NCBI RefSeq assembly: GCF_000686845.1
Contig: NZ_JMLS01000001.1
Span: 434,001 to 498,000, forward strand
Source of the DNA: Paenibacillus sp. UNC451MF
GTDB taxonomy: Bacteria > Bacillota > Bacilli > Paenibacillales > NBRC-103111
Direction: 5' to 3'
Length of the DNA stretch: 64,000 bases
A model generated the notes under the pieces. It was given only the letters and a program-made list of their open reading frames with translations. It did not search any database and was not told the DNA's origin. Positions 24,135 to 33,615 of the stretch are shown here, piece after piece; the first letter of the stretch is position 1, and every line of letters begins with the position of its first letter. A program made the position numbers and the translations under genes.

Positions 24135-26795
24135 TTGAAAAGCAAACTGTTAAACAGCTTATTAGCAATTTCAATTCTAACTCCCTCATTTTCCTTCTTA
24201 TCAACACCGGCAGGGGCTATACCCTCTAAGGAAGTGCCTTTACCAGTATATTATGTTCCTGATGAAGTCCTATTCAATTTGGGAACAAAATATTTTGGTT
24301 CAAATAAGTCCAGTATAACAGTATCTGATGTAATTATAACACCAACTGGGACTGACCCCATTTCAAGGGTAGAACTGAGGGATTCCGAAGACAATGTATT
24401 ACAAACTTTGGTTAATACTTCCGAAAACACATATAAAGTTCCAAACCCTGTTACTCCGCTTTCAAATAACATAGCGTTAGAGTCCAGTAAAAAAGTGGCG
24501 ATTCTTCAAGGAACCTTCGAATGGTTCAGGGACCCGAATAAGAAGGTTTGGATATATGATTACGATGACCCTGCTGTAGATGATGGTATTACTAAGAGGT
24601 ATTACAAGAGTGATGACAAAATTTATGACCGACCTCCCTCAAGTTTCTGTAAATTGCATGTAGGTTTCCCAACTGACTCTTTACCTTCTTATCCTTCTGG
24701 ATATGAAGACACTGCTCAGTGCAACGAGGCTACAGACTATAGGCAAGGAATCTTGGATATATCAGGGGTTATGATGAAAGTTAAGGAAGATACTAAAATA
24801 ACTATATCTCCGGCTGAAGTAGCCTCCCTGAATTTTGATAATCAAACATTTGAGTTTCTCCCAGACGGTAATCTTGGTCAAGATAATATTAAAGGAATCA
24901 CTCAGGGAAAAATTAACCCCAAAACTCTTACGTATCGTTTTGAATATACGGCTGTTTATGATGTTGAGCCGGACAGGGTTGACACATCTTCACCTAGCTG
25001 GGTATTTACATGGCTCAACAGGTGGGATATTGCCTTAAAGGGTGAAGTTTACCGCTACCCACAAATGAAGATTGTGTATGTGACAACCCCACCGACTGAA
25101 AAAACGAACTTATCTTTCCCTTCTATCACTGCACCTAAGTGTGTCGCAGCTGGTGAGGACAATACATACGCATACAAACTTATGAACAGTGGTCCGGCAG
25201 TTTCCACTGCATTTAAGGTCAAAATCTCAACAGATTGGGGAGAAATAATAACGCACACTTTTCCGGGGATTGGCAGGGAAACAAAGGATGGTTCGTTCAC
25301 CCATAAATTTACTTCAACAGGGTTAAAGACCATAACGTTTTATGCGGATAGCGATAATGCGTTGGAATTGGACCCAGCTAGTGAACGTACAAAGACCTTA
25401 ACCGTCGATGTGCAAAGCTCGTGCTCCGGGGGACCTCCTGAAGAAGGGGGAGGCTGTTCTCTTGGTGCCGGATGCCCTGGCGTACTAACAGGTAAACTCA
25501 CTGTTCGTGACAAGGAAATTGAGTGGAAGGATGACAATGAATTTGACGTTATTTTGGATGTGCCGCCTAATTCCTGCAAACCTACTCAAGGTAGGTTTAA
25601 GGCCATACAGGGAGATAACGAGTATGTTTATGGGTGGACATCAACCATAAGCTCATCAAATTCTGACTCTACCTATTTCCGGTTCAAAAGCAACCAGTAC
25701 CCGGCTAACATGCAGGCTGGTACTGTAAAGGTTCTGTATTATGTTGAAGATACTTGTGGCCGAACTTCGCTGATAGGTCCAGATGATTTTAAAATTATCA
25801 AGATATCTGGCGTGCCTACGGTTGAAGTTTCTTGGTATGCTCAGGATAATTTAAAAATTACCGAAGCTATTCAAGACGACATTGTGTATGTCAAGGTTAA
25901 GGCAACAGATACCAAGAACGAAAAGATCACCTTCTCTTGGGACTTTACTAAGAGCACTCCTTGGTTAAGTAGTCTACCATCTTTGTATGGTTGGAAATCC
26001 CCATTAGATAAAGAATCCTACACAGGCATCAAAGCCACTACAAAGGGTAGCCATAATGTTTGTGTGACTGCCATAAACGAATCGGGTGCTACAGCAACTG
26101 CTTGTGCTTACTTAGATGTTTTGGGTCCTGAACCTAAAGCAAAAATAACAGTAGGCGGGTGGCCGAAAGAAGAACGTAGGATTGAGTTATCTGGTTCACG
26201 AAGCTACAGCCCAAGGAATTTACCTTTAACTTATCGGTGGACCATTGAGCCAGTGGCTGGTCAAACAGAAGGTACGATGTCTGATATAACATACATTGCA
26301 CCACTGTCAGGGGAACTTAAGGATTTCAAGACATCGAAGAAAGGTAAATACTTGGTAACTTTGGTAGTTACCGATACTATGGGGCTAAGTGACGATGATT
26401 CAGAGATAGTGGACGTAGCCCCTGATATTCCTCCAGTAGCTAACTTAACAGGAAATCAGATAGCAGGTAGGCAATTGCCCGACAGAGGCCTAGCACCCTT
26501 TGTGTTACTAGGTTATGGTGCAAGTTTGGATGCAGACATTATAAGTAAAAGGTATTGGACCTTAATTTACGACTCCAATAATGATGGTGTGTTCAATGAA
26601 CCTATTACTGCCGAAATTGATGAAGATGCGTTAGTTCAAGGGTGGGAATACCCATACATTATCGGATATGATCAGCTTATCATAATTAAAACAGGTGAGC
26701 ACATAGTTACAGTTAAGGGCCCACATGTGGGAAAATACAGGTTCGGTTTAAAGGTTATCGAATCTCCGGGGCAGCCTACTGATTTAATTCACTAA
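24135..26795 (+). CDS. Large secreted protein with CARDB/PKD-like domains
   Basis: 886 residues from a TTG start preceded by GGGGGAA. Signal peptide: LLNSLLAISILTPSFSFLST...AGA. A CARDB-like domain (about 320-425: PKCVAAGEDNTYAYKLMNSGPA, FTSTGLKTITFYADSDN), a Cys/Gly-rich hinge at about 427-450, then three beta-sandwich segments, of which the clearest is PKD-like (about 675-770: SGSRSYSPRNLPLTYRWTIE ... KKGKYLVTLVVTDTMGLSDDDS). There are no SLH repeats; it probably associates with the SLH protein or is released. The stretch is more AT-rich than the flanking rml and glc genes. Function unknown; a surface or matrix protein. Confidence 0.8.
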   Translation: MKSKLLNSLLAISILTPSFSFLSTPAGAIPSKEVPLPVYYVPDEVLFNLGTKYFGSNKSSITVSDVIITPTGTDPISRVELRDSEDNVLQTLVNTSENTYKVPNPVTPLSNNIALESSKKVAILQGTFEWFRDPNKKVWIYDYDDPAVDDGITKRYYKSDDKIYDRPPSSFCKLHVGFPTDSLPSYPSGYEDTAQCNEATDYRQGILDISGVMMKVKEDTKITISPAEVASLNFDNQTFEFLPDGNLGQDNIKGITQGKINPKTLTYRFEYTAVYDVEPDRVDTSSPSWVFTWLNRWDIALKGEVYRYPQMKIVYVTTPPTEKTNLSFPSITAPKCVAAGEDNTYAYKLMNSGPAVSTAFKVKISTDWGEIITHTFPGIGRETKDGSFTHKFTSTGLKTITFYADSDNALELDPASERTKTLTVDVQSSCSGGPPEEGGGCSLGAGCPGVLTGKLTVRDKEIEWKDDNEFDVILDVPPNSCKPTQGRFKAIQGDNEYVYGWTSTISSSNSDSTYFRFKSNQYPANMQAGTVKVLYYVEDTCGRTSLIGPDDFKIIKISGVPTVEVSWYAQDNLKITEAIQDDIVYVKVKATDTKNEKITFSWDFTKSTPWLSSLPSLYGWKSPLDKESYTGIKATTKGSHNVCVTAINESGATATACAYLDVLGPEPKAKITVGGWPKEERRIELSGSRSYSPRNLPLTYRWTIEPVAGQTEGTMSDITYIAPLSGELKDFKTSKKGKYLVTLVVTDTMGLSDDDSEIVDVAPDIPPVANLTGNQIAGRQLPDRGLAPFVLLGYGASLDADIISKRYWTLIYDSNNDGVFNEPITAEIDEDALVQGWEYPYIIGYDQLIIIKTGEHIVTVKGPHVGKYRFGLKVIESPGQPTDLIH

Positions 26796-26863
26796 GTAAT
26801 ATAGGTAAAGGGGGAACGAAAACGTGGTCTCCCTTTACTTTCTTAATAAGAGGGGATAGTCAG

Positions 26864-29800
26864 TTGAGATTTCATTTAAGAACAGGCCTAACTTATCTAC
26901 TTGGAGTGGTCTTAGTAGCAGGCTCCCTTCTCCCAGCTGGACAAGCTCAGGCACTTTATAAGTATGATTACAAAGATTTTTTTGGTGAAGTGATTAACGA
27001 TAATCCTGAGGTATCATTCACAGTGACCGGAGAAACTACCGAACCATCTCCAATGAATGTTGCTGGTTATGCTGCTTCTGAATTATCAGGCAGTAGTTGG
27101 ACTAACACTACTTTAGATAAGCCAAGTATTTATAATTCCTGGGCAGTGGGGCCAAACGGTGTACTCGCAAGCAGCCGTAGATATCCGGGCAGTGGTTCTC
27201 CTTCTTTATATTCTTTGCCATTAGGTGATGCAAACATTAAGTTAAATGGCAGACCTATCAAGCTTCCAAGTATGGCTAGTGTGGAGAATGCCACCTCCAT
27301 AGGTAACGACGAATATTTAATAACTAAAGAATATTATACTTATTTAACTGGACCAAACCACGATCCCATACAGCTTGCCTTTGTTTCTGGTGCCTCCAAT
27401 AAATACTACAATTGGTTAACGGATGAATTAATGGTCATTGAGGTTGATGGTCCAAGATATAATAATGTGAGTGCCGAGTACCAATATATAGAAACTTGGA
27501 GAAGATGGAAACTATCCGATTTACGGCAACGGCAAACAAGTTCGGTGGCTAGTGGGGTAAGAAAAGCTACTTGGAACTCCGGACCTGGATATAGAGTCAG
27601 CGGGGAGTACGCAACATGGGGTGACGGCTACAGATACGCTGGATATGAGAGAACACAATTGAGAGAAGATTTTGCCGAAATCAACCTCACGTCGAGAACA
27701 GTAACCTATTTTAAGAAGGACGGAAAGGGGACCCCCTACAAAACAGCTAGTTTTGATAATATGGCTCCCTTTCCAAAGAAGACCGGAACTGGAACGGCCT
27801 CAAACCTTTCTTATTATCCTGGAGAAGCGCCCGACTATATCTTTAAGCCAAAGGTAATGGATGGAAAAGGAAATTATTATAATTTCGAGATCGATGGCAA
27901 TAGCAAGACACATCTAATAAAAGTAGATGGTTACACTGGGATGCCGGTGGATCTAGGCATTATAAATCTAGATCCTTACGCTTCTAATAGCTTTGAGAGC
28001 ATTTCTGAGGATGGTACCATAATAGGCATTCTCAGTAATTGGAATGGTCATGACGATGATAATGGGAATTGGATTCCGAGTGGTAACGAAACATATTATT
28101 TGCATATCGCGACGGGTTCAAGGGTTGGAAAGCCTGCTATCCATTTAGAAGGCTTTAAAGATGGTTATCAAAATGGTTACGGGTTTAAAACTTTCAAAGA
28201 GCCTGATAAGTATTGGGATGATGATGAAGGGAAGTGGGTAGACACATATAGATTTGTTGAAAAATTAGTGGATATGTCTAATGATGTTCCGGTGAATACA
28301 AATTCCATATACCGGCCACCTGCTAATAATAGTACCCCTCCTGCAGTAATCACATCTGATAATCAGTATTTATCGCAGGGTTATGTATATGAGTATATTC
28401 CCAGCACTGATCAACCGATAACTTCAAATGAACCGTTTACTTTTGGTCAGTTGTATAAGCCTTCCTCCCAATCTATTAAGAATGGTACATTGGCTTGGAG
28501 TATGAAAGCATCGTTAGACCACCCTAATATGGCAATTGGTGTCGGATTTAGAATGCAAAACAATCAAAACATGTATCGTCTCGAATCCAACAAATCTAGC
28601 CTCGATCTTATTAAGATTGTGGGTGGTCGCAAAACACTACTATCTTCGACGGTGCATGTTGTTCCATCAACGGAATGGATTCCCTATCGTATCAAGTTGA
28701 ATGGTACGACTATTAGAGTCTATGAGAATAATGTTAAAGTAATAGACATTACTGATGGGACGTTTACACAAGGAACTGCGGGTCCTTTTAGTACGGCAGA
28801 CAATGCGTTATTCCGAAATATGACCTATCAGTGGAGTGCTAATGATGATTCATATGCAACTCCAGGAACCGCCATCGTTGATACAGAGGTGAAGTATGAA
28901 ACAACATTTAACGACCCCGAAAATGACCCACCATTAACGTCTGGAACTGAGTGGAATTACGCTCATGTGGATACCACCATGTTCTTGGATGCCGGTGATG
29001 GAAAGTCAGGGTTATCGTCTTTGAATGGTAAAACGGTAACATCTACTGTACTGACTTTCGATAAAGTAGGCAGGTATAAGATCGACTATCGCTTACCTGA
29101 TGATCCCCATAAGAATCATAGATTATCGAATGGCGATCTTGCTTTTAAAAATTACTCTCAATATTCTGATTGGTATTCGCAATATCTCATAGTACATCGG
29201 AGACCTATTGCCAACTTTACTTTGAGTGTTGACGGTAACAAGTTAGTGACTTGGACAGACTACAGCTACGACCCGGATAGGTGTTATAGCTCTTCAAATT
29301 GTCAATCATCCTATAGCTCAAATCATGGTATTTTCAAGAAAAAGTTTTACTACATAACACCTAGCGGTAATCGGGTTGATGGCAAGTTAATCCGTCCTGT
29401 AGAATCTGGCGAATACACCGTGTATATGGCTGTTGGAGATGAGTATAACGCATGGTCGGATTGGTATGAACAAACCATTCAAATTGATCAACCCGCTCAA
29501 CCTAACAATCCTCCCACGGTAACATTAACATTCCCTAACGGAAACTACGATAACCCATCACCAGTATCCTTATTGCCTACGGTAACTTGGGATCAAAATG
29601 ACCCTGATCCAAATACGATTTTTACAGCGTTCGATCTTGTGATTAAAGACGAGTGGGGAAATTGTGTCGAGTGTACTACAAACAGGGTGATGGAAACGCC
29701 AAATACGAGCTGGGCATGGACCATGAATCAGTCGCTAGAAATGGGACGGAAATATCAAGTACAGGTTAGGGTTAGTGACGGGGAGAGTTGGTCCGGCTGG

Positions 29801-30829
29801 AGTAACATCGGTTGGATGAGCACGAACAGCCCACCAGCTGCTTACATGAGCTTTCCTTATGGTACACAAGCAGCTCCGACCATCATTAACACATTGCGAC
29901 CCATATTGACTTGGTTACAGACCGATCCGGACACAGACGCTTGGTTCGATTATTTCCAGATCCAAATCATCAATGAAGCGAATAACACTATCATCTACCA
30001 TAGCAGCAAAGTGTGGCAGCATACACAATCAGCCAATGGCAGCTTAGCTGTGCCGGTAGATCTGCCGACTGGCCAAAAAATGCGCGTACAGGTTAAGGTT
30101 TGGGACCAATATGGGGCTGAATCTCCTTGGAGTCCTCAAACCTGGATGATGATTAACCGGCCTCCGGTAGCTGATTTTGATTGGACGCCGAAGCCAGCCT
30201 TTGAAGGGGATACGGTGACCTTGATCAATCGCTCTTCGGACCCGGAAGGAGATTCTTTAACGTATGAATGGCTAATTGTCGGCCCTGATTACAGTGCGGT
30301 GTATACATCGGAAAATGCCGAAATCCCGTCATCATGGACTGATAACCATCCTGGAGATTATCGGGTAACCCTAACTGTTATGGATATACACGGTGCGTCG
30401 GATTCCATCACCAAAATAGTCCATGTCGGAGATTTAATGCTGGATGGATTCGTCCGGCATACTTCACAGTGGAATGAAAACCGGCAAAGCTACAATCTAC
30501 GCAAAACTGGAGATCCTGAACGTCCTCGTCCCTACGAGCTGTTCTGGTCTGGAGAGGCCTTTGTATTAGTCTCAACTACTAATGAGCCTGCTTCAAGCGT
30601 GATGGTACACATGTCCTACACGGAGCTTGAGACGCTGCTGACCGCTGCCCCTAATCGTACGGGTTGGGACGGGCAGATGTTGAGAGACGATTTTGAAAAT
30701 TTACCGGATAAGGCGTATATATTCCGATTTACGGCTGTATGGCCCAATGGTCACACAGAATATGTTGATAGAATCATTTCTATTAAAAATCCTTGGACCG
30801 AATTTGCTGCCAGCGTTAGAAAAGAATAA
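26864..30829 (+). CDS. Very large secreted multi-domain surface protein (LamG-like, FnIII-like, PKD)
   Basis: 1321 residues, TTG start with GAGGGG upstream, signal peptide ending near QAQA-LYK. The first 500 residues are a beta-rich region with many Tyr, Trp and Asn and no family I can name. About 525-665 resembles a LamG/3-keto-disaccharide-type jelly roll (GVGFRMQNNQNMYRLE). About 780-870 is PKD-like. About 880-988 and 988-1096 are two FnIII-like repeats (PPTVTLTFPNG; PPAAYMSFPYG, both with W..DPD motifs), followed by a PKD domain at about 1097-1189 (PPVADFDWTPKPAFEGDTVT, SDPEGDSLTYEW). The 3' third is visibly richer in G+C than the 5' part. Likely a cell-surface adhesin or carbohydrate-binding protein. 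Confidence 0.82.
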   Translation: MRFHLRTGLTYLLGVVLVAGSLLPAGQAQALYKYDYKDFFGEVINDNPEVSFTVTGETTEPSPMNVAGYAASELSGSSWTNTTLDKPSIYNSWAVGPNGVLASSRRYPGSGSPSLYSLPLGDANIKLNGRPIKLPSMASVENATSIGNDEYLITKEYYTYLTGPNHDPIQLAFVSGASNKYYNWLTDELMVIEVDGPRYNNVSAEYQYIETWRRWKLSDLRQRQTSSVASGVRKATWNSGPGYRVSGEYATWGDGYRYAGYERTQLREDFAEINLTSRTVTYFKKDGKGTPYKTASFDNMAPFPKKTGTGTASNLSYYPGEAPDYIFKPKVMDGKGNYYNFEIDGNSKTHLIKVDGYTGMPVDLGIINLDPYASNSFESISEDGTIIGILSNWNGHDDDNGNWIPSGNETYYLHIATGSRVGKPAIHLEGFKDGYQNGYGFKTFKEPDKYWDDDEGKWVDTYRFVEKLVDMSNDVPVNTNSIYRPPANNSTPPAVITSDNQYLSQGYVYEYIPSTDQPITSNEPFTFGQLYKPSSQSIKNGTLAWSMKASLDHPNMAIGVGFRMQNNQNMYRLESNKSSLDLIKIVGGRKTLLSSTVHVVPSTEWIPYRIKLNGTTIRVYENNVKVIDITDGTFTQGTAGPFSTADNALFRNMTYQWSANDDSYATPGTAIVDTEVKYETTFNDPENDPPLTSGTEWNYAHVDTTMFLDAGDGKSGLSSLNGKTVTSTVLTFDKVGRYKIDYRLPDDPHKNHRLSNGDLAFKNYSQYSDWYSQYLIVHRRPIANFTLSVDGNKLVTWTDYSYDPDRCYSSSNCQSSYSSNHGIFKKKFYYITPSGNRVDGKLIRPVESGEYTVYMAVGDEYNAWSDWYEQTIQIDQPAQPNNPPTVTLTFPNGNYDNPSPVSLLPTVTWDQNDPDPNTIFTAFDLVIKDEWGNCVECTTNRVMETPNTSWAWTMNQSLEMGRKYQVQVRVSDGESWSGWSNIGWMSTNSPPAAYMSFPYGTQAAPTIINTLRPILTWLQTDPDTDAWFDYFQIQIINEANNTIIYHSSKVWQHTQSANGSLAVPVDLPTGQKMRVQVKVWDQYGAESPWSPQTWMMINRPPVADFDWTPKPAFEGDTVTLINRSSDPEGDSLTYEWLIVGPDYSAVYTSENAEIPSSWTDNHPGDYRVTLTVMDIHGASDSITKIVHVGDLMLDGFVRHTSQWNENRQSYNLRKTGDPERPRPYELFWSGEAFVLVSTTNEPASSVMVHMSYTELETLLTAAPNRTGWDGQMLRDDFENLPDKAYIFRFTAVWPNGHTEYVDRIISIKNPWTEFAASVRKE

Positions 30830-30843
30830 AATACTGACTAAAT

Positions 30844-30887
30844 ACCCGGGGCATCCTTTGCTGGTGCGATACCCGGGTGTTTTTTTC
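30844..30887 (+). terminator. Rho-independent terminator of the surface-protein operon
   Basis: ACCCGGGGCATC (30844-30855) pairs with GATACCCGGGT (30868-30878), followed by a T-rich run to 30887. Confidence 0.85.
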
Positions 30888-31208
30888 GCAAAGCTTTTCC
30901 TTTTCTTAAAGTGTATAATGAGTGGAAACAGAGTGATAGAAGGGGATGCACGCGAAGTGCATTCCAATATGCTATCATGACTGTATTCGAGCATCATGAG
31001 TGCGCCGTGAAGACCGCATGGACATTCACGGAAAATTGTTCAGGCTTTATTGGAGTCCAATCCCGTTCAGGTGGAGCGCTTCGAGCAGAAGCTAAAAAGA
31101 ATTGATGGCATGGTTCAGCTGACTCGTATACAGATTTAGGACCGTCCTAATGCGCTGGAAGAGATCGCAATCACAAGAAATGAATAAACGGAAACGAGTG
31201 AAATCCAA
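30888..31208 (+). other. Gene-poor stretch with promoter-like site and possible decayed ORF
   Basis: About 320 bases without a convincing gene. A TATAAT is at 30914-30919, a small hairpin ATGCAC/GTGCAT at 30946-30962, and a 15-bp palindrome TTAGGAC-C-GTCCTAA at 31136-31150. Between 30977 and about 31012 one frame reads MTVFEHHECAVKT, and a second frame to 31134 gives KIVQALLESNPVQVERFEQK and more before a stop. Together they look like a short gene broken by a frameshift, but there is no ribosome site to prove it. The two-component operon starts at 31209. Confidence 0.3.
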
Positions 31209-32027
31209 ATGTCATTACGAACGCTAAAATGGCTGACTATCCTTGTGCCGCCGCTCATAATTGGAGGATTTGAGTACATTCGCCATGATTTTTTGCTTGA
31301 TCAGCTGTCGATGGAGACAGGCAATTTATATATAACGATTTTGACTTTATTCCTGTCATATCTGTTCGCTACGTGGATGTTTCAGAGCATCAAACGCATA
31401 AGTGAGCGGCTGTCGGCTGAACAATCCAAAAGAGCTGTTTACGAAGAACGTGAACGTTTGGCTCAAGAATTGCATGATAATATTGCACAAATCTTATTTT
31501 TTTTGAATGTGCAGTTAAGCAAGGGGCAGCTGCAGGAAGCTCGATCGGCAGTATCCGAAATTGATCATCATCTTCGTCAGGCCATATTCAATTTGCGGAC
31601 GATGCCCGAAGAAGGATCGACTTTCGCTTCGCGATTAACCACTTGGATTGAAGAGTGGAGCGGGATTACCGGTATCGCAGTCGAGCAATCCATTGACCTG
31701 ACACAGCAGAGCATTTCCCCGTCCGCGGAGGTGAAGCTTTTCGCCATAATCCGGGAGGCGTTCACGAATATCCGCAAGCATTCAGAAGCGGATCATGCCG
31801 CCATTGAGCTTGGAGCAATAGGCCATGGCGAAGAGTGGAGGCTCTGTATCCGGGATAATGGAGTTGGTATGGACACAGACCATATCGAGGCTTCCTCCAA
31901 ACGTTACGGATTAACCTTAATGCGCAAGCATGCAGCCGAATTAGGAGCACAATTCACCATCCAATCGACATCCCAAGCGGGAACTATATTAACAGTCTCA
32001 GGACCTGTAAAAAGGAGTGCATCGTGA
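31209..32027 (+). CDS. NarL/LiaS-type sensor histidine kinase (HisKA_3)
   Basis: 272 residues with two N-terminal membrane helices (about 8-22 and 43-61) and a very short outside loop, so the signal is probably membrane stress or an intramembrane partner. HisKA_3 has the phospho-acceptor His89 in ERLAQELHDNIAQ; the HATPase part shows REAFTNIRKHS and IRDNGVGM, then YGLTLMRKHAAELG. It overlaps the response-regulator gene at its stop. It belongs to the LiaS/ComP/DegS group; I cannot assign a specific orthologue. Confidence 0.9.
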   Translation: MSLRTLKWLTILVPPLIIGGFEYIRHDFLLDQLSMETGNLYITILTLFLSYLFATWMFQSIKRISERLSAEQSKRAVYEERERLAQELHDNIAQILFFLNVQLSKGQLQEARSAVSEIDHHLRQAIFNLRTMPEEGSTFASRLTTWIEEWSGITGIAVEQSIDLTQQSISPSAEVKLFAIIREAFTNIRKHSEADHAAIELGAIGHGEEWRLCIRDNGVGMDTDHIEASSKRYGLTLMRKHAAELGAQFTIQSTSQAGTILTVSGPVKRSAS

Positions 32028-32698
32028 TGAATTACCGCGTATTGATAACGGATGACCATCCGCTGGCCCGCAGAGCCGTATGTACTCTGCTGGAAGGTGA
32101 GCCGGGCTTCGAGATTGTAGGCGAAGCGGATAATGGAGAAAAGGCAATTATAATGTGCAATGACCTTGCACCCGATCTTGTCTTAATGGATATTCAAATG
32201 CCCGGAATGTCGGGGTTGGAAGCGACAAGGAGAATTAAGCAGCATAATCCGCATATCAAAATCGTCATGCTTACGGTATCCGATGATGTAGCCGATTTAT
32301 TCACGGCGATTCAGAACGGGGCGCAGGGGTATTTGCTCAAAAACATGGACCCTGACGATTGGATCGTCTATTTGCGAGGATTGCTTGATGACCAGAGCGA
32401 AATTTCGCGTCATATCGCCGATCGCTTGTTTCATCAATTTCGTTCCGCTCCTGCTCAAGCTGTGGAGGAAACAAAACCCAATGTCCTCTCCCAGCGTGAA
32501 GGTGAAATTCTCATGTGCGTGGCTAGCGGGCAGAGCAACCGACAAATTGCGGAACAGTTGATCATCACTGAAAATACAGTAAAAAATCATATTAAAAACA
32601 TTTTGGCCAAGCTGTCGCTTGACAACCGGGTTCAGCTGACGGCCTATGCGATCCGTCACGGCTTGACACAGTATAGTCAAAAACAATCGCGCAAATAG
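32027..32698 (+). CDS. NarL/FixJ-family response regulator
   Basis: ATG 32027 gives 223 residues (a GTG directly before it, at 32024, is also possible; GGAG is at 32014-32017). Receiver with ITDDHPLARR, Asp55 in LVLMDIQMPG and LLKNMDPDD; LuxR-type HTH at about 155-215 (LSQREGEILMCVASGQSNRQ, IAEQLIITENTVKNHIKNIL). The stop of the kinase overlaps its start, so both are one transcript. The target promoters are unknown; the 15-bp palindrome at 31136 is a candidate autoregulatory site. Confidence 0.92.
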   Translation: MNYRVLITDDHPLARRAVCTLLEGEPGFEIVGEADNGEKAIIMCNDLAPDLVLMDIQMPGMSGLEATRRIKQHNPHIKIVMLTVSDDVADLFTAIQNGAQGYLLKNMDPDDWIVYLRGLLDDQSEISRHIADRLFHQFRSAPAQAVEETKPNVLSQREGEILMCVASGQSNRQIAEQLIITENTVKNHIKNILAKLSLDNRVQLTAYAIRHGLTQYSQKQSRK

Positions 32699-32738
32699 CC
32701 CGATGGGGTCATATTCAGTACGTCCGGTTTGCAGTAAA

Positions 32739-32785
32739 TTTAAAGGGTAGTTTAGAAGCGTTCGGCTTCAGAGTAACCTTTTAAA
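32739..32785 (+). terminator. Two-part hairpin after the two-component genes
   Basis: TTTAAAGG (32739-32746) pairs with CCTTTTAAA (32777-32785), and inside it GAAGC (32755-32759) pairs with GCTTC (32765-32769). No T-run follows, so terminator function is probable but not certain. Confidence 0.45.
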
Positions 32786-32831
32786 CAAAAGCAATAAAGG
32801 ACATAATGATGCCCAGGGGGATGATGGATTC

Positions 32832-33491
32832 ATGAAGAAAACGAGTATGATTTTGATGATTTGCCTACTTTTTACCGTGCTTGGCGGCGGAATCGCAAGC
32901 GCACACGTAACGGTGCTTCCGAGTGAATCAGTGCAGGGCTCCTACGAGAAGTTTACGGTACGAGTTCCTAATGAAAAAGATATACCTACAGTAAAGGTTG
33001 AGGTTAAGTTTCAGCTGGACAGCGTTTCTATAAGCCGTTTTGAACCTAAGCCAGGGTGGAAATACGATTTGGCGAAAGACGCTTCCGGTAAAATTACGGC
33101 GGTTACTTGGACCGCAACCGGAGAAGGGTTAGCCGCAACGGAATTCGGCGATTTTAATATGCAGGGGAAAGTGGCTGACAATGCTACCAGCATTAACTGG
33201 AAAGCCTACCAAACCTATAAAGACGGTTCAGTTGTAGAGTGGGTTGGAGCAGCCGGCTCTGATAAGCCCGCATCTGTAACAAAGGTAAACGCCAAACCGG
33301 CTGGGGCTGCCGCTGACAGTCACGGTAATACGACAGCACCTGCCGGCAACGCAGGGGGAGCAAGCCATGACAACGGTGCTTCTGCGGCACCTGCCGCTTC
33401 GCAAACGCCACTGTATTTATCCATAGTAGCACTTGTTCTCGGAGTTTTAGCTTTAATCGTTGCCTTGTCCAAAAGAAAAGCAAGCCGTTAA
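32832..33491 (+). CDS. YcnI-like (DUF1775) copper-binding protein
   Basis: 219 residues. The signal peptide should be cut after ASA so that His25 is the mature N-terminus (HVTVLPSESVQG); YcnI proteins use such an N-terminal His for Cu(II). The DUF1775 core continues with YEKFTVRVPNEKD, FEPKPGWKY and VTWTATGEGL. Then an Ala/Gly-rich linker and a C-terminal membrane helix (LYLSIVALVLGVLALIVALS) with KRK after it, which anchors it outside the membrane. In B. subtilis ycnI lies with ycnJ and ycnK; no YcnJ-like importer is present here, so the gene stands alone behind a terminator. Confidence 0.85.
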   Translation: MKKTSMILMICLLFTVLGGGIASAHVTVLPSESVQGSYEKFTVRVPNEKDIPTVKVEVKFQLDSVSISRFEPKPGWKYDLAKDASGKITAVTWTATGEGLAATEFGDFNMQGKVADNATSINWKAYQTYKDGSVVEWVGAAGSDKPASVTKVNAKPAGAAADSHGNTTAPAGNAGGASHDNGASAAPAASQTPLYLSIVALVLGVLALIVALSKRKASR

Positions 33492-33508
33492 GATCTAGTC
33501 ACTCTTGT

Positions 33509-33543
33509 AATCGGAGCCCATCACAGGGTCTCCGATTTTTTTT
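33509..33543 (+). terminator. Rho-independent terminator
   Basis: AATCGGAG (33509-33516) with GCCC and GGGT inside, pairing to CTCCGATT (33530-33537), then T-run to 33543. Confidence 0.9.
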
Positions 33544-33615
33544 GTTAAAAACCTGCACGGATGGGGATGCTTGGTATGATGAACAATATCGATACAAGCA
33601 TGGAGGTATGGAGTC

